A stretch of 64,000 bases of DNA, taken from contig JBLDXI010000042.1 of NCBI GenBank assembly GCA_047495785.1, forward strand, positions 2,480,001-2,544,000, in the 5' to 3' direction. Positions 24,609 through 35,778 of this stretch are shown piece by piece. This DNA comes from Lepidodermella squamata (Eukaryota > Gastrotricha). Position numbers and translations under genes: made by a program. Under the pieces are notes generated by a model, which ran no database searches, was not told where the DNA came from, and saw only the letters and a program-made list of their open reading frames with translations. How positions within the stretch are numbered: position 1 is the stretch's first letter; each line of letters starts with the position of its first letter.

Positions 24609-24887
24609 ATGGCTACCTTTCGAGTCAGAGTCAACGCAGAACGCTGCCCTCGAGAGATTCGAGGCGATCGGCCTGTCAAAGATTTAGTCGCTGAGCTATT
24701 AGGCGACCCCTACAGCTTCACGCTTCACGAAATGTCAACAATTGTCGACGAAAAAGGTCACTTGCAGACCGGATTTTTCCCTATCGAAGGCCAGGAAGCC
24801 TTATTCCTGTCAACGGCAGCCGACGCTCGGCTCAACATTCTCGCTGTCAATGAACACACGCGTAAAACAATTTATCTGCAATTCTGA
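24609..24887 (+). CDS. Small orphan protein, 92 residues
   Basis: A single exon with a good initiation context (GGCAAAATGGCT). A CTGTCTTAG acceptor-like site lies about 14 bases upstream. AATAAAAACC near 24965 could direct polyadenylation. The sequence (start MATFRVRVNAERCP, end TRKTIYLQF) is soluble, mixed alpha/beta in character, without signal peptide or membrane segment. I do not recognise the family. It is the last gene before the zinc-domain array and is on the opposite strand to it. Confidence 0.6.
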   Translation: MATFRVRVNAERCPREIRGDRPVKDLVAELLGDPYSFTLHEMSTIVDEKGHLQTGFFPIEGQEALFLSTAADARLNILAVNEHTRKTIYLQF

Positions 24888-25059
24888 ACTGATGCGCGAA
24901 ATAGCTCAGGGTGAAACTCCCTGCCGAAGACAGATGAAAGAGAACTGTCGGCATTTCCCTCACAAATAAAAACCTCAATTTGAATAAGCAACAAGACGCG
25001 TTTTATTGTTGTATTAATACATAATCACAATAACAGGTAAAATCACAGAGTTTTTTGTG

Positions 25060-25836
25060 TTAGATTTCAACGGCCTGTTCGCAGTGGCGCAGAAAGCACG
25101 TCTGGCAAATGAACGGTTCACTTCGACAGCCAGCGCAGAAGTATCGCGTCAGCACACTTTCCGTCAACGTTGCGCTGACATTGAAACCAAGAGACAGCGC
25201 ATTCGCTAGGCACAAACGGCACGGCGATGTCAAATCGTCCGAATCCGTCATTTCCAACTTGTGCTCTTTCGGCTCGCGATTGTTGAACGTTGATGAATCA
25301 GCGGCTGAATTACTGTAAAATTCTGTCAACATTTCTTCGTTGTCAATTGTCGACCGTTCCGCGGAGATGGACAGCATCGGAACCATCGAGTTCATCAAAT
25401 CTTCGTAGGATGGATTTTCCGGATCGTCATTGCTAGTGTTTGGCCCCTGCTCTTCGTAGATGGTCTCGAAACCGTCGTAGCCATCGCCGCGATCTGACAT
25501 AGTTTGCGACAAAATTTCAGCCCCGCGAAGGTTCGAAAAACTTCGATGTCGTTTTCTAGACGGGGAGGAGAGCACTGAAGGGGTAGATTGCGTTTGTTTA
25601 TCTACGAGAATCTCCAAGTTCCGCTTCCTGAAGTTTGGCCCAATTTCCACATTTTCGGTCACATTTTGAGCAGCTGGATTAGGGCTTAGATTTAACTCCA
25701 ATAAGTACTCGGACACCGTTTTTCGAGGCGATGCGAGGCCTGGATCTCGAGCTCTGTCGTGTGAAATCAAATGATGCGTGAAGCGAGACGAATTATTCGA
25801 AAAAAAGTTGCAAGAGTCACAGCGATAACGCGCCAT
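25060..25836 (-). CDS. CRD-array protein 1: C2H2 finger plus one CRD
   Basis: A single exon of 258 residues, starting at MARYRC. The N-terminus is a C2H2-type finger (YRCDSCNFFSNNSSRFTHHL, then ISH) of the kind shared by several array genes. A long Ser/Glu/Asn-rich linker with a basic patch (SPSRKRHRSF) follows. The C-terminus is one cysteine-rich zinc domain: C-x2-C-x2 (SPCRLC), then RYFCAGCRSEPFICQTCFLRH. This CRD pattern resembles the piggyBac transposase C-terminal zinc domain; no catalytic domain accompanies it. It is the 3'-most array member, 129 bp downstream of member 2. A TTTTTTTTAG acceptor-like site precedes the start by about 25 bases. Confidence 0.8.
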   Translation of the reverse strand: MARYRCDSCNFFSNNSSRFTHHLISHDRARDPGLASPRKTVSEYLLELNLSPNPAAQNVTENVEIGPNFRKRNLEILVDKQTQSTPSVLSSPSRKRHRSFSNLRGAEILSQTMSDRGDGYDGFETIYEEQGPNTSNDDPENPSYEDLMNSMVPMLSISAERSTIDNEEMLTEFYSNSAADSSTFNNREPKEHKLEMTDSDDLTSPCRLCLANALSLGFNVSATLTESVLTRYFCAGCRSEPFICQTCFLRHCEQAVEI

Positions 25837-25965
25837 TTTAAATTCGAAAAACAACTAAAATTCTAAAAAAAACACAGCCGAAAAATTAAGGGGGATTTTT
25901 TATTTTATTAACTCTCATAAATTAATTTTTTCGCAGCTAGGAAAAATAAAATGAAATATCAAAAT

Positions 25966-28482
25966 TCAAACAACAGTCGGCGGGAAAACTTCATCTATGT
26001 CAATAACGGGCAGCTTTTCGATTTGCCTGAGATGTTCATCGAAACATTTCGAACATACAAAAGTGTCATCAGGGCAGCCAGCGCAGTAGAACGGCGTTCG
26101 ACGCGCTCTTATCCATATTTCAGCCGATGACAGGCCGCCTTCGGCCCGCAGTTTTGACAGGCACAGCGTGCAGACTGATTTTAGCGATTTCGTCTTGACG
26201 GGCTTTCTAACGTGCGCCGACAACGGCTCGGCGATCGTTTTCAGAACAGCCAATTTTTCGTCTTTCAATTTTACAGCCAATTTAAACTAGACAAAAAAAT
26301 CACAGAAAATTCCAGAAAAATTATAGCAAAATGTATACCGAGCCGGGCTTGGAAATTGACTGCTTCTTCTTCTCCTTTTTCGGGTTCAAAATAGGCGCTT
26401 TCATCACGGGTCTTGATTTGTGAATATCAATGCAGTTTATGCAGACAAACGGATAGCCGTAACATGATTCGCAGAATACTATCGATCTTTTCGGCGTCAA
26501 TCGCACGCCTTTAGCTTTACACTCCACGCATTTGCCATGTGTCATTCGATTGTTGGAAGAAACGCGTCGATTGCTGAACGAAAAAACGTGGGCTAACTTC
26601 TTAGGCCGACCTCGCATTCCTTTCGGCCGCGGCGGGTTGTTAATTGCACTCAATTTAACTTTCGACTTTGACAATGGAACAGTTTTCGATACAGCAGGTA
26701 AGCACAGGGGAGGCGAAAGGCTGAGAGGAATCGGGACATAGGTTACTTTCGCGTAGTTGTGGTCATTATGCGGCTCTTCTCGAACTAGAACGTCAGGAAT
26801 TCGGAGGCGCTCCATAAGAACGACTGGAACTAGATTACGATCGACAGCAGTGCGGGTCGAAGTGGCAGCTTTCTGACTCGACGATGACTGGCTAGACCCA
26901 GAAGATACTACAATTTGTTGCTGAGTTTCAATCACAACTGCTGGACGTTCGAATTTGAAAACTCGCTCGAAAACTCCCAAATTGGGATCCAAGTCAGGAT
27001 CCAAAGCGGGATAATCGATATTCTGTAATATTCAAATAAAATCACTGAGACAATCCAAGAGCTCACTTTAGCTTCTCAACGCAAAAATTTGCCGATAATT
27101 GCACGTTTTCGATTTAAATCTGCCCGAAGTAATCCATAAATCCCAAATCATAAGCAGCAGTAGTGCTCAGTCACTAAACATCAGGGACCTCATACCCTAG
27201 AGATGAAAAGGCTCATTTTTCCAGACAACTTATGCCAACCGACACGTGACTAATTTCCGCCTACAAACGATAGTTGACGGTTACAGGAAACTGGCTTGGC
27301 CAAAAATAGAATTTTGCCTGATTTTGCCTGATTTTTGCCGTAGTTACCGAAATATAAGCCTCCCCTCGTTTAGAAGCCTGTCTCATTTAGAAGCCTAGGT
27401 AAATTGGAATTCTTTGATGCATAGTCCTATCTCGAATAGTAGCCTAGGCTATTACGGCATATGTGCACTTCCGAGCTTAACGGTTATAAAAACAAAAAAT
27501 GCCTGAAGATGTTTGATAATCTGCGATTTATGATGATTTTTGCTGTGGCTCTCCTTATTATTCTTAATTTTCAGCTATTGGGCGACCTGGGTAATAGCTA
27601 GTAACGTAAAATTTGATAAGTTTTGAGACTGAAACACGCAAAATTATGTCACGCCTTCGTTGCATAAGCCTATCTCAAATAGAAGCCTAGTCTTGAATAG
27701 TAGCCTACTTTTCCCCATTTTTCGAGGTATCATTTTTGCAGAAATCCGGGTTAGTATTTCGGTAACTACGGTACTTGGTGGAACTACCGAATCCACTAAA
27801 TCGCTATCGACTGGAACAAAAATTGTTGAAACGCGCGATTTGGGTAGATTTGGGTAGATTTTCTTGAAATGTGGAGAACTCGAAATAACGATGCTTTGCC
27901 ACCGCGACTAGAACCCGAGAAATTTTAAATTTTCGTTTTTTCCAAGAAATGACATGCTTGAAAATTTACCCAAATCGCGTTTTCAACCATTTTGGTCCAG
28001 CCAATAGCGATTTTGAGGATTCGGTGGATCCACCAGAATACTCAATTTAGGGAAAACAGCTAGTTTACCTGATGCCCGGATTCTGCTATAACATAAGTCA
28101 TTGATGGCTCGACCTTGAAATGGTGGACAACGGGCGGGATATGGCAACCATGACACGGACTTTCTGACACGATCGGATCATTCAACACCAAAGACGAAGC
28201 CAAATTAGTATTCGACAACGACCGCTCCGAGTAAGTCGCCGGGTTTCTACTCGTTGTCATCGAAGGCGTGAGTGGCAACGGCACGGTGACCGGAGTCTGG
28301 CAGACGGCGAGATGTTCGAGCAAGAGGTCTGTTATACTTGCGCCATTCGACATGTGAATGAAAAGCTGGCAATTCCGCGGGCACCACCTGCCAGCCCCAT
28401 CCTTGTGGCCGTTCTGATGCTCGCTATACTGAATTATATTGCTCGTGGCAAATAAACAAATATCACACAAGTAACGAGACAT
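25966..28482 (-). CDS. CRD-array protein 2: C2H2, second finger, AT-hook, two CRDs
   Basis: Three exons (28482-28069, 27022-26339, 26286-25966) give 472 residues, all phase 0. Order of domains: C2H2 finger (YLCDICLFATSNIIQYSEH...H), a second Cys/His unit (WCPRNCQLFI...HLAVC), a Ser/Thr-rich linker, an AT-hook-like core RGRPKK flanked by basic residues, CRD a (KCVECKAKG...VFCESCYGYPFVCINCIDIH) and CRD b (VCTLCLSKL...FYCAGCPDDTFVCSKCFDEH). CRD a is unusual in having CI where most members have CF. The start MSRYLC immediately follows TTTATTTTTAG. The 1046-bp intron 1 contains two inverted-repeat elements. The AT-hook suggests minor-groove DNA binding and a nuclear role. The joint of exon 1 to exon 2 rests on phase and domain order. 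Confidence 0.7.
27338..27771. mobile_element. Inverted-repeat element (MITE) in intron of array gene 2
   Basis: The left end CCGTAGTTACCGAAATAT (27338 on, preceded by TG) matches the reverse complement of the right end ATTTCGGTAACTACGG, followed by TA. Internal repeats of the word AGAAGCCTA/AGTAGCCTA occur near both ends. No coding frame is present. This is a non-autonomous DNA element of about 434 bp. Confidence 0.7.
27776..28035. mobile_element. Long imperfect palindrome, second MITE in same intron
   Basis: The two halves are extended inverted repeats: TGGTGGAACTACCGAATCC on the left against GGATTCGGTGGATCCACCA on the right. They continue through AATCGCTATCGACTGGAAC against its complement CAGCCAATAGCGATT, and GCGATTTGGGTA against TACCCAAATCGC. 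It starts four bases after the preceding element ends. Confidence 0.7.
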
Positions 28483-28539
28483 TCTAAAAATAAACAAAAA
28501 AATTCCCATAATTTCTTTAGAAAAAAATTAAAAAAAAAT

Positions 28540-29744
28540 CTATACGGCTTGCTTGTGAAGTTCGAAGCATTTCTCGCAGACTGAGGGTCTTCCGGGGCAC
28601 AACGAACAGACATATCTGGTCGAAGTGGCGACTTGTCGAACAGTTTCTTCCTTTAGGGAAAAACCTCGGAGCCTGGCCAAACATTCGACACACAAATTAT
28701 TCGCAGTTCCGGCAGGATTTTCAACCAAATTGTGGCATCTTTCTTCCTCCCCGGTTCCAATGATGCCACAATTCGAGGCGAGATTTTGCGTAGAATCTGA
28801 TTTTGCAGCCTCTGTTTGATCTTCGACCTTCGTCTCAAAATTTGCCGGAAAAATATCAAAGACCTGAAAAAATAAGCTTGAATATAATTTTTGCAATTTT
28901 TAAATAAAATTTACTTCGGTTTTTACGAAGTCCAGCGATCCATCGGTTTTTATAACTGGAATTTCCAGCCATGATTTATGGATATTCTTAATAGCTGAAC
29001 TGGGCTCTTTTTCAGCTTGCTGCGGGATTTCCACTTCAACAAAAGACTCCGAATTTTGAGGCGCGAGATTTGAATCGGATGCTTGTTTCTAGAAAAGTTC
29101 ATAGATGGTTGGTACTGGGAAATTTTTATTGGAACAAACAGAAGCTATCGTCAATTTCACCGAAGAAACGCTGTCTGAATCACTGCTGTCGAGAACCACC
29201 GACGAAGTATTTTCGAAAACGTAGGGTAGCTAAGATGGCTTGAAAGTTAAAAAATCAGAAAAATATTGGAAAAATTACCGATCTTCGCGATGACAAACTG
29301 GTGGTACGAGATAGAGCCGTAGGTAATGATACAACATCGGAAGTTCTGCGTCGAGGATCTTTCATTTGATGATCAACCTAATATTGAAAAATTCAGTAAT
29401 TATGGCCGAAATTTATATTATTCCGAAATGCTCACCTGGACGATTTCGACCGAGCCGTCGCTTTCGGCATCGCAATCGACAACATTTTTCGGTTTCATCT
29501 TCGCCACTTTTTTCGGTTTCCGCTTCAATTTCAGCGCTTTTCGAGCCTCGAGCGAAAGTTGGCAAACCTTCAAATGTTTGAATAGCATTTCCTTCGCGTC
29601 AAATTTTTTCGTGCTAGTAACGAAAAGCCGGCATTTTCGCGGGCACCATTTGCCGGTGTTCTTTTTATGAGCAAGGCGATGTTCCGAAAATCGAATTGGG
29701 TTGCTCGTCGCATATAGGCAAAATTTGCATAAATACCGAGACAT
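28540..29744 (-). CDS. CRD-array protein 3: C2H2, second finger, one CRD
   Basis: Five exons (29744-29436, 29377-29279, 29229-29140, 29088-28915, 28863-28540), all phase 0, give 331 residues. The N-terminus has the C2H2 finger YLCKFCLYATSNPIRFSEH and the second unit WCPRKCRLFV...HLKVC, very close to array protein 2. A low-complexity middle rich in Ser, Asp and Glu (VVLDSSDSDSVSSVK) follows. One CRD near the C-terminus reads LCVECLARL...RYVCSLCPGRPSVCEKCFELH. It ends 57 bp before the start of member 2. The many short exons are unusual within the array, where one or two exons is the rule. Function is inferred only from domain content. Confidence 0.72.
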
Positions 29745-29848
29745 CCTCGTATCAAGAAAAAATCGCGTTGAATTATTGGCAAAATTAAAGCAGCCATTAT
29801 TTATTATCTGAAAGAACTTTTAAAAGGTCCAGGAAAACATCAAATTCT

Positions 29849-30633
29849 TCATTTTTCAAGTGGCATTTTACGATGCTCAGTAAAGCATGGGACACATAGG
29901 AAAGGCTTGTTCGGACAGGTAGAGCAATAGCGATAGGTCTGAGTCGCGACTTGGTCCACGTTTTTCGCACCCTTTTCTTCGAGTTTGGCCGTACAACCAA
30001 CACAACGCGTTGCTCGCTTGAATTCGGCTTTTGCCAGCTCATGGCCATTCATCGGGCTCGTGTTCGATATCGGGACCTCCTTATTCACCTTAGGCTATAG
30101 AACCAACCGTATAATTAATCAGAAATTAATTATTCAAAACGATACTTTCGGTTTCTTCCGAGTTTCAACCAGCTCGAAAATATGGTAGTCGTCGAAGCAT
30201 TCTTTGCAAACAACAGGCTGGTGACTGCAGGTAGCGCAGTATCTATTGGACCTTTTAACAGCGCTGTTAGCCTCTCGTGCCGGCATGCCAACGGCGCGTA
30301 AACGCTGGTAGCAGGAATAGCACCGATCAGGTCCCTTCCCAACACCGGTTCCTCGTTTCTCAAGTCGATGCTTCGGTGCCTGAAATAGGATCAGAGAACT
30401 AGAGAATTTCTTTGAATTATAACAATATCCACAAAAATACTTATTTAGAGTTGAAAATTTCATACAATAAAGCCCGCAAGTAACATATTAAAATGAAATT
30501 TTTCCAACATTCTTTGTTTTTTGAGAATACCGGCTATCATTTTGCTACAACTATAATAATAGGGATTGCGTAATTATAAGGAATTTACCTCAGCATCGAC
30601 TGGATTCACAGTTTTTTCCGCTTTCACTTTCAT
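29849..30633 (-). CDS. CRD-array protein 4: two CRDs
   Basis: Three exons (30633-30589, 30379-30146, 30094-29849), all phase 0, give 174 residues. A short first exon (MKVKAEKTVNPVDAE) leads into the lead-in motif PKHRL. Then come CRD a (RCYSCYQRL...RYCATCSHQPVVCKECFDDYH), a linker with MNGHEL, and CRD b (RCVGCTAKL...RYCSTCPNKPFLCVPCFTEH). This is the minimal form of the two-CRD cassette that recurs across the array. The domain CFDDYH has an extra residue before His, like piggyBac CF-x-x-YH. It lies 104 bp upstream of member 3. Confidence 0.75.
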
Positions 30634-31407
30634 TTCACGCACATGGAATTAAGTGAATTTCATTGAAATAAAGCCTAGTTTTGAGGAAGAACTAAAGGGT
30701 TGATACAATATTCGCACCACGTAGATCGTAGATGCAAAATCTGTTAAAAAATCATCAAGGTTTCATTTGAAAATCAATTTGAAAATTTGAAATTTGAGGA
30801 AACATAAATTCAACGTCCAACATCAAAATCGACAAGCTTATTATTGTATTCGGTGGGTAATTTCTAGTAGGGCAATGTTTCTATCATCTGCCTAAAAAAA
30901 TACTATAGGGCTCATTCGTCACTCATTGAGTAGAATAAAATTTCGCCATGACATCTTACTATATAGGAAGAGCGCTGAATTACATCATGTTTATTATTTG
31001 TCCATGGTCGCAAGGCAAACAATGATAATGCTCTATTCCTACGGCCACAATGGCGTCACATACCACAAAATGAGAGAGACTCATTCATAGAAAAAACACG
31101 CGACAGCTCCCATTCGTAATCGAAACTTCACACTCGACCGAGCAAAATATCACAGAATTCAGTCCACATCGATTTTATGCCAACATTTCGGATTTTCTGG
31201 GGCATTTCAGGAATTCGTTTTTTTAATGATATTGGATTCGCCAATAACCTATAAGCAAAAGAGACACAATTAAAAGCAAATTCAATCGTTTGAACAAAAA
31301 AACAAACAAAAAATTCGATCATTTTGAATAGTTAAAATAAATCAAATAGCCAAGTGGTGCATGCTGTAATAATAATTCAGTCTGTTCCCAACATAAGACG
31401 CGAAGAT
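30634..31407. other. Intergenic gap within the array, no gene seen
   Basis: AT-rich sequence of 0.77 kb between members 5 and 4. I find no CRD-like cysteine pattern on either strand and no clear inverted-repeat ends. Confidence 0.45.
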
Positions 31408-32046
31408 TCATTCCTCAATCGGCTGGGTTTGGTGTTCCAAAAAGCATTTCCGGCAGATGAACGGTTTGCTTTTGCATGCAACGCAGCAGTAAGCTGTCTG
31501 GCGAGCCGTGGCGTAGGCTTGCTTTGCCGTGACTCCTGCGGCTCGAATTCGTTTCAAACACATTCTACATCGCTTCGATAGGTGGGTGCCCTTGCTTTCG
31601 TTCTTCAAAATCGGATTAATCTGCAGCACATGCCCGTTTCCAATCAAAATCTTCTCAACGCTTTTTCGTCGTGAACGGGATCGCCTGCTGTTTGATGACT
31701 CGGAGCTACCTGAAAATAAGTTTCTCGCAGCACTTAAATTGGCCTCGTTTTCGAACAGGCAGTCCTCAACTCGCGGTTCTTTCTTCATCAAAACTGGTGC
31801 GGTAATAAATTCCTCGGTGGCTTGTGTGAAAAAATGCGAAAAAGAAGCGTTTGGGGGTTCAGAAGTTGAAACAAAGCAATTTTTCAAATGTTTATTCACG
31901 GCTGACATGTGACTGTCTTCAAGGTAGAGGCCACAGAGACGAGGGCACCAGGTACCGAAATTTTGAATGTGAGCAACTTTATGAATGGTAAATTCGATAG
32001 GGTGATCTGAGGTGTAACAGCAAGTCCCGCAGGCATAACGTAACAT
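31408..32046 (-). CDS. CRD-array protein 5: C2H2, second finger, one CRD
   Basis: A single exon of 212 residues starting MLRYACG. The C2H2 unit is RYACGTCCYTSDHPIEFTIH...H, the second unit WCPRLCGLYL...HLKNC. A Ser/Arg-rich basic stretch (SSNSRRSRSRRKS) near the middle could be a nuclear localisation signal. The motif NGHVL precedes a single C-terminal CRD (RCRMCLKRI...AYCCVACKSKPFICRKCFLEH). The gene starts only 51 bp after member 6 ends. Pieces of its first codons recur downstream of other M-type genes, which marks a duplication boundary. Confidence 0.8.
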   Translation of the reverse strand: MLRYACGTCCYTSDHPIEFTIHKVAHIQNFGTWCPRLCGLYLEDSHMSAVNKHLKNCFVSTSEPPNASFSHFFTQATEEFITAPVLMKKEPRVEDCLFENEANLSAARNLFSGSSESSNSRRSRSRRKSVEKILIGNGHVLQINPILKNESKGTHLSKRCRMCLKRIRAAGVTAKQAYATARQTAYCCVACKSKPFICRKCFLEHQTQPIEE

Positions 32047-32097
32047 TTCAATCTCAAATACACCTAAAAGGTCAAAGTAACGAAAATAATAGATTTT

Positions 32098-33165
32098 TCA
32101 GGTTGCTTCCTTTTCAATCATAATATGACTATCGAAGCAGTTTCGGCAAATGCGGGGTTTCCCAGGGCAAGTTTCACAAAAATGTACCGTTTGAAATGCC
32201 CTTCTCCGCGCAGCTGAGAATTTCAAGCCTTCCTCCACCCATTTATCGATACAACTCGCACAACTCAGGCGTTTGAGCTGTTTCACACCTGGGCCCCGGG
32301 TGAGTTTACCAATCACGTGATCTGACGACTTTACAGCAGTTCGTGTTTCGATTGTTCCACCAAGGTGAAAGTGGGTGAAACACTGTTGACACATCGCCGG
32401 CTGGCCTTCACACGAAGAACAGAAGTACTCAGTCTTTCGGCTCCCATTAAACTTGACGCCTTCGTCCAAGCATCGGGATTTACACATTACGCAACGATTT
32501 CTTGAAATAGGATCCCAAGTAAGGCGATGACCTGGCTCACATTTAACAATTAGCGGCTCAGGTTCCCTATCCGTATAGTGGAAATTAAAGACTGGCTTTC
32601 AGATTCCTGCTACACCTGAAACTTACTTTTCAACAGGCGATGCGTTATGAGCGGGGAAGCAATTTCGGCAAATAAAAGGCTTTGAAAAGCAACTGCTGCA
32701 AAAGAAACTCGCTTTTCTGACTTTCGCTGCTCCTTTGCTCTCAACTGCTTTTTCTTTCGTTGTTCCTTCTTTACTCTTTCTAACACAGTCTCTGCAAAGC
32801 TTGTAAGTTGGCATGCCCTTGCTGTCATTTCGCTGGGCCATTTTATGAACATCCGACTTGAACAAACTCGCTAGAAAGTCACGCCTCAAACCGCTGAATG
32901 GAACAATTACTCCATCAGGGTGTTTCGCGATGAAACAATCCGGGCAGAAATTCGGCTTCTCAGGGCAATCGCTGCAGTACTGACAGGTGCGCTTGCGATC
33001 ACGACAAATCGAGCACCTCTTGAATAGACGCTGAAATTGGCCGTCTTTCGTTATCTTCTTTTGTTCAGTAACGACAAGGCGATGTGGCTCATTAACAACG
33101 GGCTCAAGCTTAAAAGAACTCGCAGCAACAGATGGCTGATACATTAATTCAGAAGTCGAACACAA
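32098..33165 (-). CDS. CRD-array protein 6 (M type): four CRDs
   Basis: Two exons (33165-32627, 32566-32098) give 335 residues; the junction codon is AA|G. M-type proteins share the N-terminus MYQPSV...VVNEPHRLVVTE, then CRD1 (RCSIC...YCSDCPEKPNFCPDCFIAKH), linker KSDVHKM, CRD2 (LCRDC...FFCSSCFSKPFICRNCFPAH). In exon 2 follow EPGHRL, CRD3 (RCVMCKSRC...YFCSSCEGQPAMCQQCFTHFH), linker SSDHVIG and CRD4 (SCASCIDKW...HFCETCPGKPRICRNCFDSH). There is no membrane segment or signal peptide. The start may be the later Met (MYQPSV), as in sister genes. It is one of three apparently intact M genes. Confidence 0.8.
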
Positions 33166-33329
33166 TTTTATTATACGATTTGTGATATCATAGCCTAAAA
33201 TCGAAAAAAATGTATCGAAAACAGGTTTTAGAGTGGCCGGATGATTGTGAAAGATAGGAAAATTTGGAAAATATATTCGAAAAATTGCATAATTTTCAGG
33301 TGTCTATTGGCTACATCTCTGATTCGAAT

Positions 33330-33611
33330 CGATCAGAACATTCTCTGAAGCAAGAACGGCACATGGGCGGTTCGCCGTCGCAATCACCAAAGATGTGTAG
33401 AGGAAAAAAAAACGAAATTTTTTCAGGCTTCTTCTTCGCCAATTATTGCGTGACTGTCGAAGCAGTTTCGGCAAATGCGAGGTTTCCCTGGGCAAGTTTC
33501 ACAAAAATGCACCGTCCCACGTGCCAATTTCTGCGCAGCTGCGAATTCCAAGCCTTTTTCCACCCATTTATCGATACAACTCACACATTTTTTGCATTCG
33601 AGTCGTTTCAC
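33330..33611 (-). pseudogene. Relics of two CRD genes: M-type CRD4 and L-type CRD3 ends
   Basis: At 33611-33423 an open frame reads as an isolated M-type fourth CRD (CVSCIDKWVEKGLEFAA..., then HFCETCPGKPRICRNCFDSH) without the preceding domains or a plausible promoter. Just downstream, about 33410-33330 in another frame, the words FGDCDGEPPMCRSCFREC match the end of the L-type third CRD. The two pieces are remnants of neighbouring paralogs left by deletion. Confidence 0.7.
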
Positions 33612-33767
33612 ACGATAACTTAATGAGTTTGGAAAAATTGATATCGGAAAATCGGAGTTACAAGGGCAAAAATTATATTAGGAAATGTTACTTCTCAACA
33701 GGCATAACGTAACACTTCAATCTCAAATACACCTAAAAGGTCAAAATAACGAAAAACAAATATTATT

Positions 33768-35598
33768 TCAGGTTGCTTCTCTTTCAATCATAGCATGACT
33801 GGCAAAGCAGTTTCGGCAAATGCGGGGTTTCCCTGGGCAAGTTTCACAAAAATGTACCGTTAGACATGCTTTCCTTCGTGCTGCTGAGAATTCTAAGCCT
33901 TCCTCCACCCATTTATCGATACAACTCGCACACTCGAGCCGTTTCACACCTGGGCTCTGGCTGAGTTTCCCAATCACGTGATCTGGCGATTTTATAGCGG
34001 TTCGTGCTTCGATTGTTCCACCACGGTGAAAGTGGGCGAAACACCGTTGACACATCGCCGGCTGGCCGTCACACGATGAACAGAAATACTGCGTTAATCG
34101 GCTTCTATTAAGCTTGATACCTTCGTCTGCGCATCGGGCTTTGCACATTACGCAGCGATGTCTCCCAAGACGAATCACGTTAAGGCGATGACCAGGTTCA
34201 GGCTTTACAAATACTGCGCTATTTTCATGTCCTCTGAAAAAACAAAAATAGGAAAATTGGGGGCTGTATTTGATATTCCAGCACCACCACCAAGATGCAA
34301 CAATTCAAATGCTTTCAATTTTCCGCTCTCGAATTTTGAATTATTTGAAACTAGAGCCTCTCGCTGGTCTGCTTGCTATCTCAGGCATCAATTTATAAGT
34401 TTTTTGGGATTTCCTGAAGTTTACAACCACTAACCTCCGCGGCATATATTTCTGACGTATAGTGTATAGGGTCTTCATTTTTGGTACCACTAAAAATGAG
34501 GCTCCAGCTTAAAAATTGAGCACTAAATTTTTCCGAATTCAGCCCTTCCGTTTGTTGATCGATACTGATGCCCTCCCTGGATCTGGGATTTTTTATTACA
34601 GCAAATGGTGCTCCAAGCTATTCAGAAAATTAATTGATGCTGGGTTCGAAGTCTGTTTACATATATCAGAAAAATCACGGATTAGTAAAATCGATACTTG
34701 AAATCGATATTGATTCTGCAGGCTGAAATATAACTCACAAACAGACCGCTCATATCGCAAAATACGCGTACCATGAAGATGTATTGACTAGGCTCAAAAA
34801 TATTGAGATTCCAGTGAAACCTTGAAAATCGAAAAACCACAAGTATATTTTGGCGAGAATTAGTGCTGAATCCCGAAACCTATAAATATAAATACGAACC
34901 AAACCAGTCTCCTACAATTGCAACTTTTCAAGCGCGCATATTCCCGTGTTAATCGCCGGAAAAATTATTAGGTCGTAGGTATCTAATGCGAAATGAGAGA
35001 AAGATGATGGGACGAACGTCAACCTCGATTAAAGGCAACTATATACTACTATACTATATACTAGGAAAACTTACTTTTCAACAGGCGATGCGTTATGAGC
35101 GGGGAAGCAATTTCGACAAATAAAAGGCTTCGAAAAGCAACTGCTGCAGAAAACTAGCGATGTTCTAATATTCGCAGCTCCTTTGCGGTCAGTTACTTCT
35201 TCTTCCTTTATTCCCTCTTTACTCTTTTTAATGCAGTCCTTGCAAGGCCTATTAACTAGCCTGCCCTTGCTGTCTCTTCGCTTGACCATTTTATGAACAT
35301 CCGATTTGAACCAACTCGCTAGAGAATCAGCTCTCAATCTAGGCGGGAAGGGAAGAATAACTCCATTAGGGTGCTTCGAAATGAAACAATCCGTGCAAAA
35401 AAGTGGTTCGTCAGGACAATCACTACAGTATTGACAGGTAAATTTGCCACCACACATCGAGCACATCTTGAATGGACGCCGAAACTCTCCGTTTTTTCTT
35501 TTCTTTATTTTTTCAGTAACGACAAGGCGATGTGGCTCATTGACAACAGGCTTACAATAACTCGCTTCCCTTGCAGTAACGGCTCGCTGATACATCAT
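33768..35598 (-). CDS. CRD-array protein 8 (M type): four CRDs
   Basis: Two exons (35598-35075, 34233-33768) give 329 residues; the AA|A junction keeps frame. Order: VVNEPHRLVVTE, CRD1 (MCSMCGGKFTCQYCSDCPDE, FCTDCFISKH), KSDVHKM, CRD2 ending FSKPFICRNCFPAH, then in exon 2 EPGHRL, CRD3 (RCVMCKARC...YFCSSCDGQPAMCQRCFAHFH), SPDHVIG, CRD4 (ECASCIDKW...HFCETCPGKPRICRNCFASH). Its intron is 841 bp, far longer than the roughly 60 bp of its sister genes, so something was probably inserted there. I could not identify the insert. CRD1 has a shortened loop between the first two cysteine pairs. Confidence 0.78.
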
Positions 35599-35778
35599 TT
35601 TCGAAGTCTAATCATATTTCCTAATCGAAAAGAAACTTTCATAATTAAAACAGAATTTTAGTGCGGCCAAAAAGTCGGGAAAATTTGGAAAAATGTATTC
35701 GATATAATATATAAGTAATATTCAGGTTTCTATTAACTACTATTGACTCTCTGATTCGAATCGATCAGATCTCCTAAT

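Noticed and set aside
33264-33712. Plus-strand frames opposite the zinc-domain array
   Set aside because: They mirror the cysteine-rich coding strand or its relics and have no independent features.
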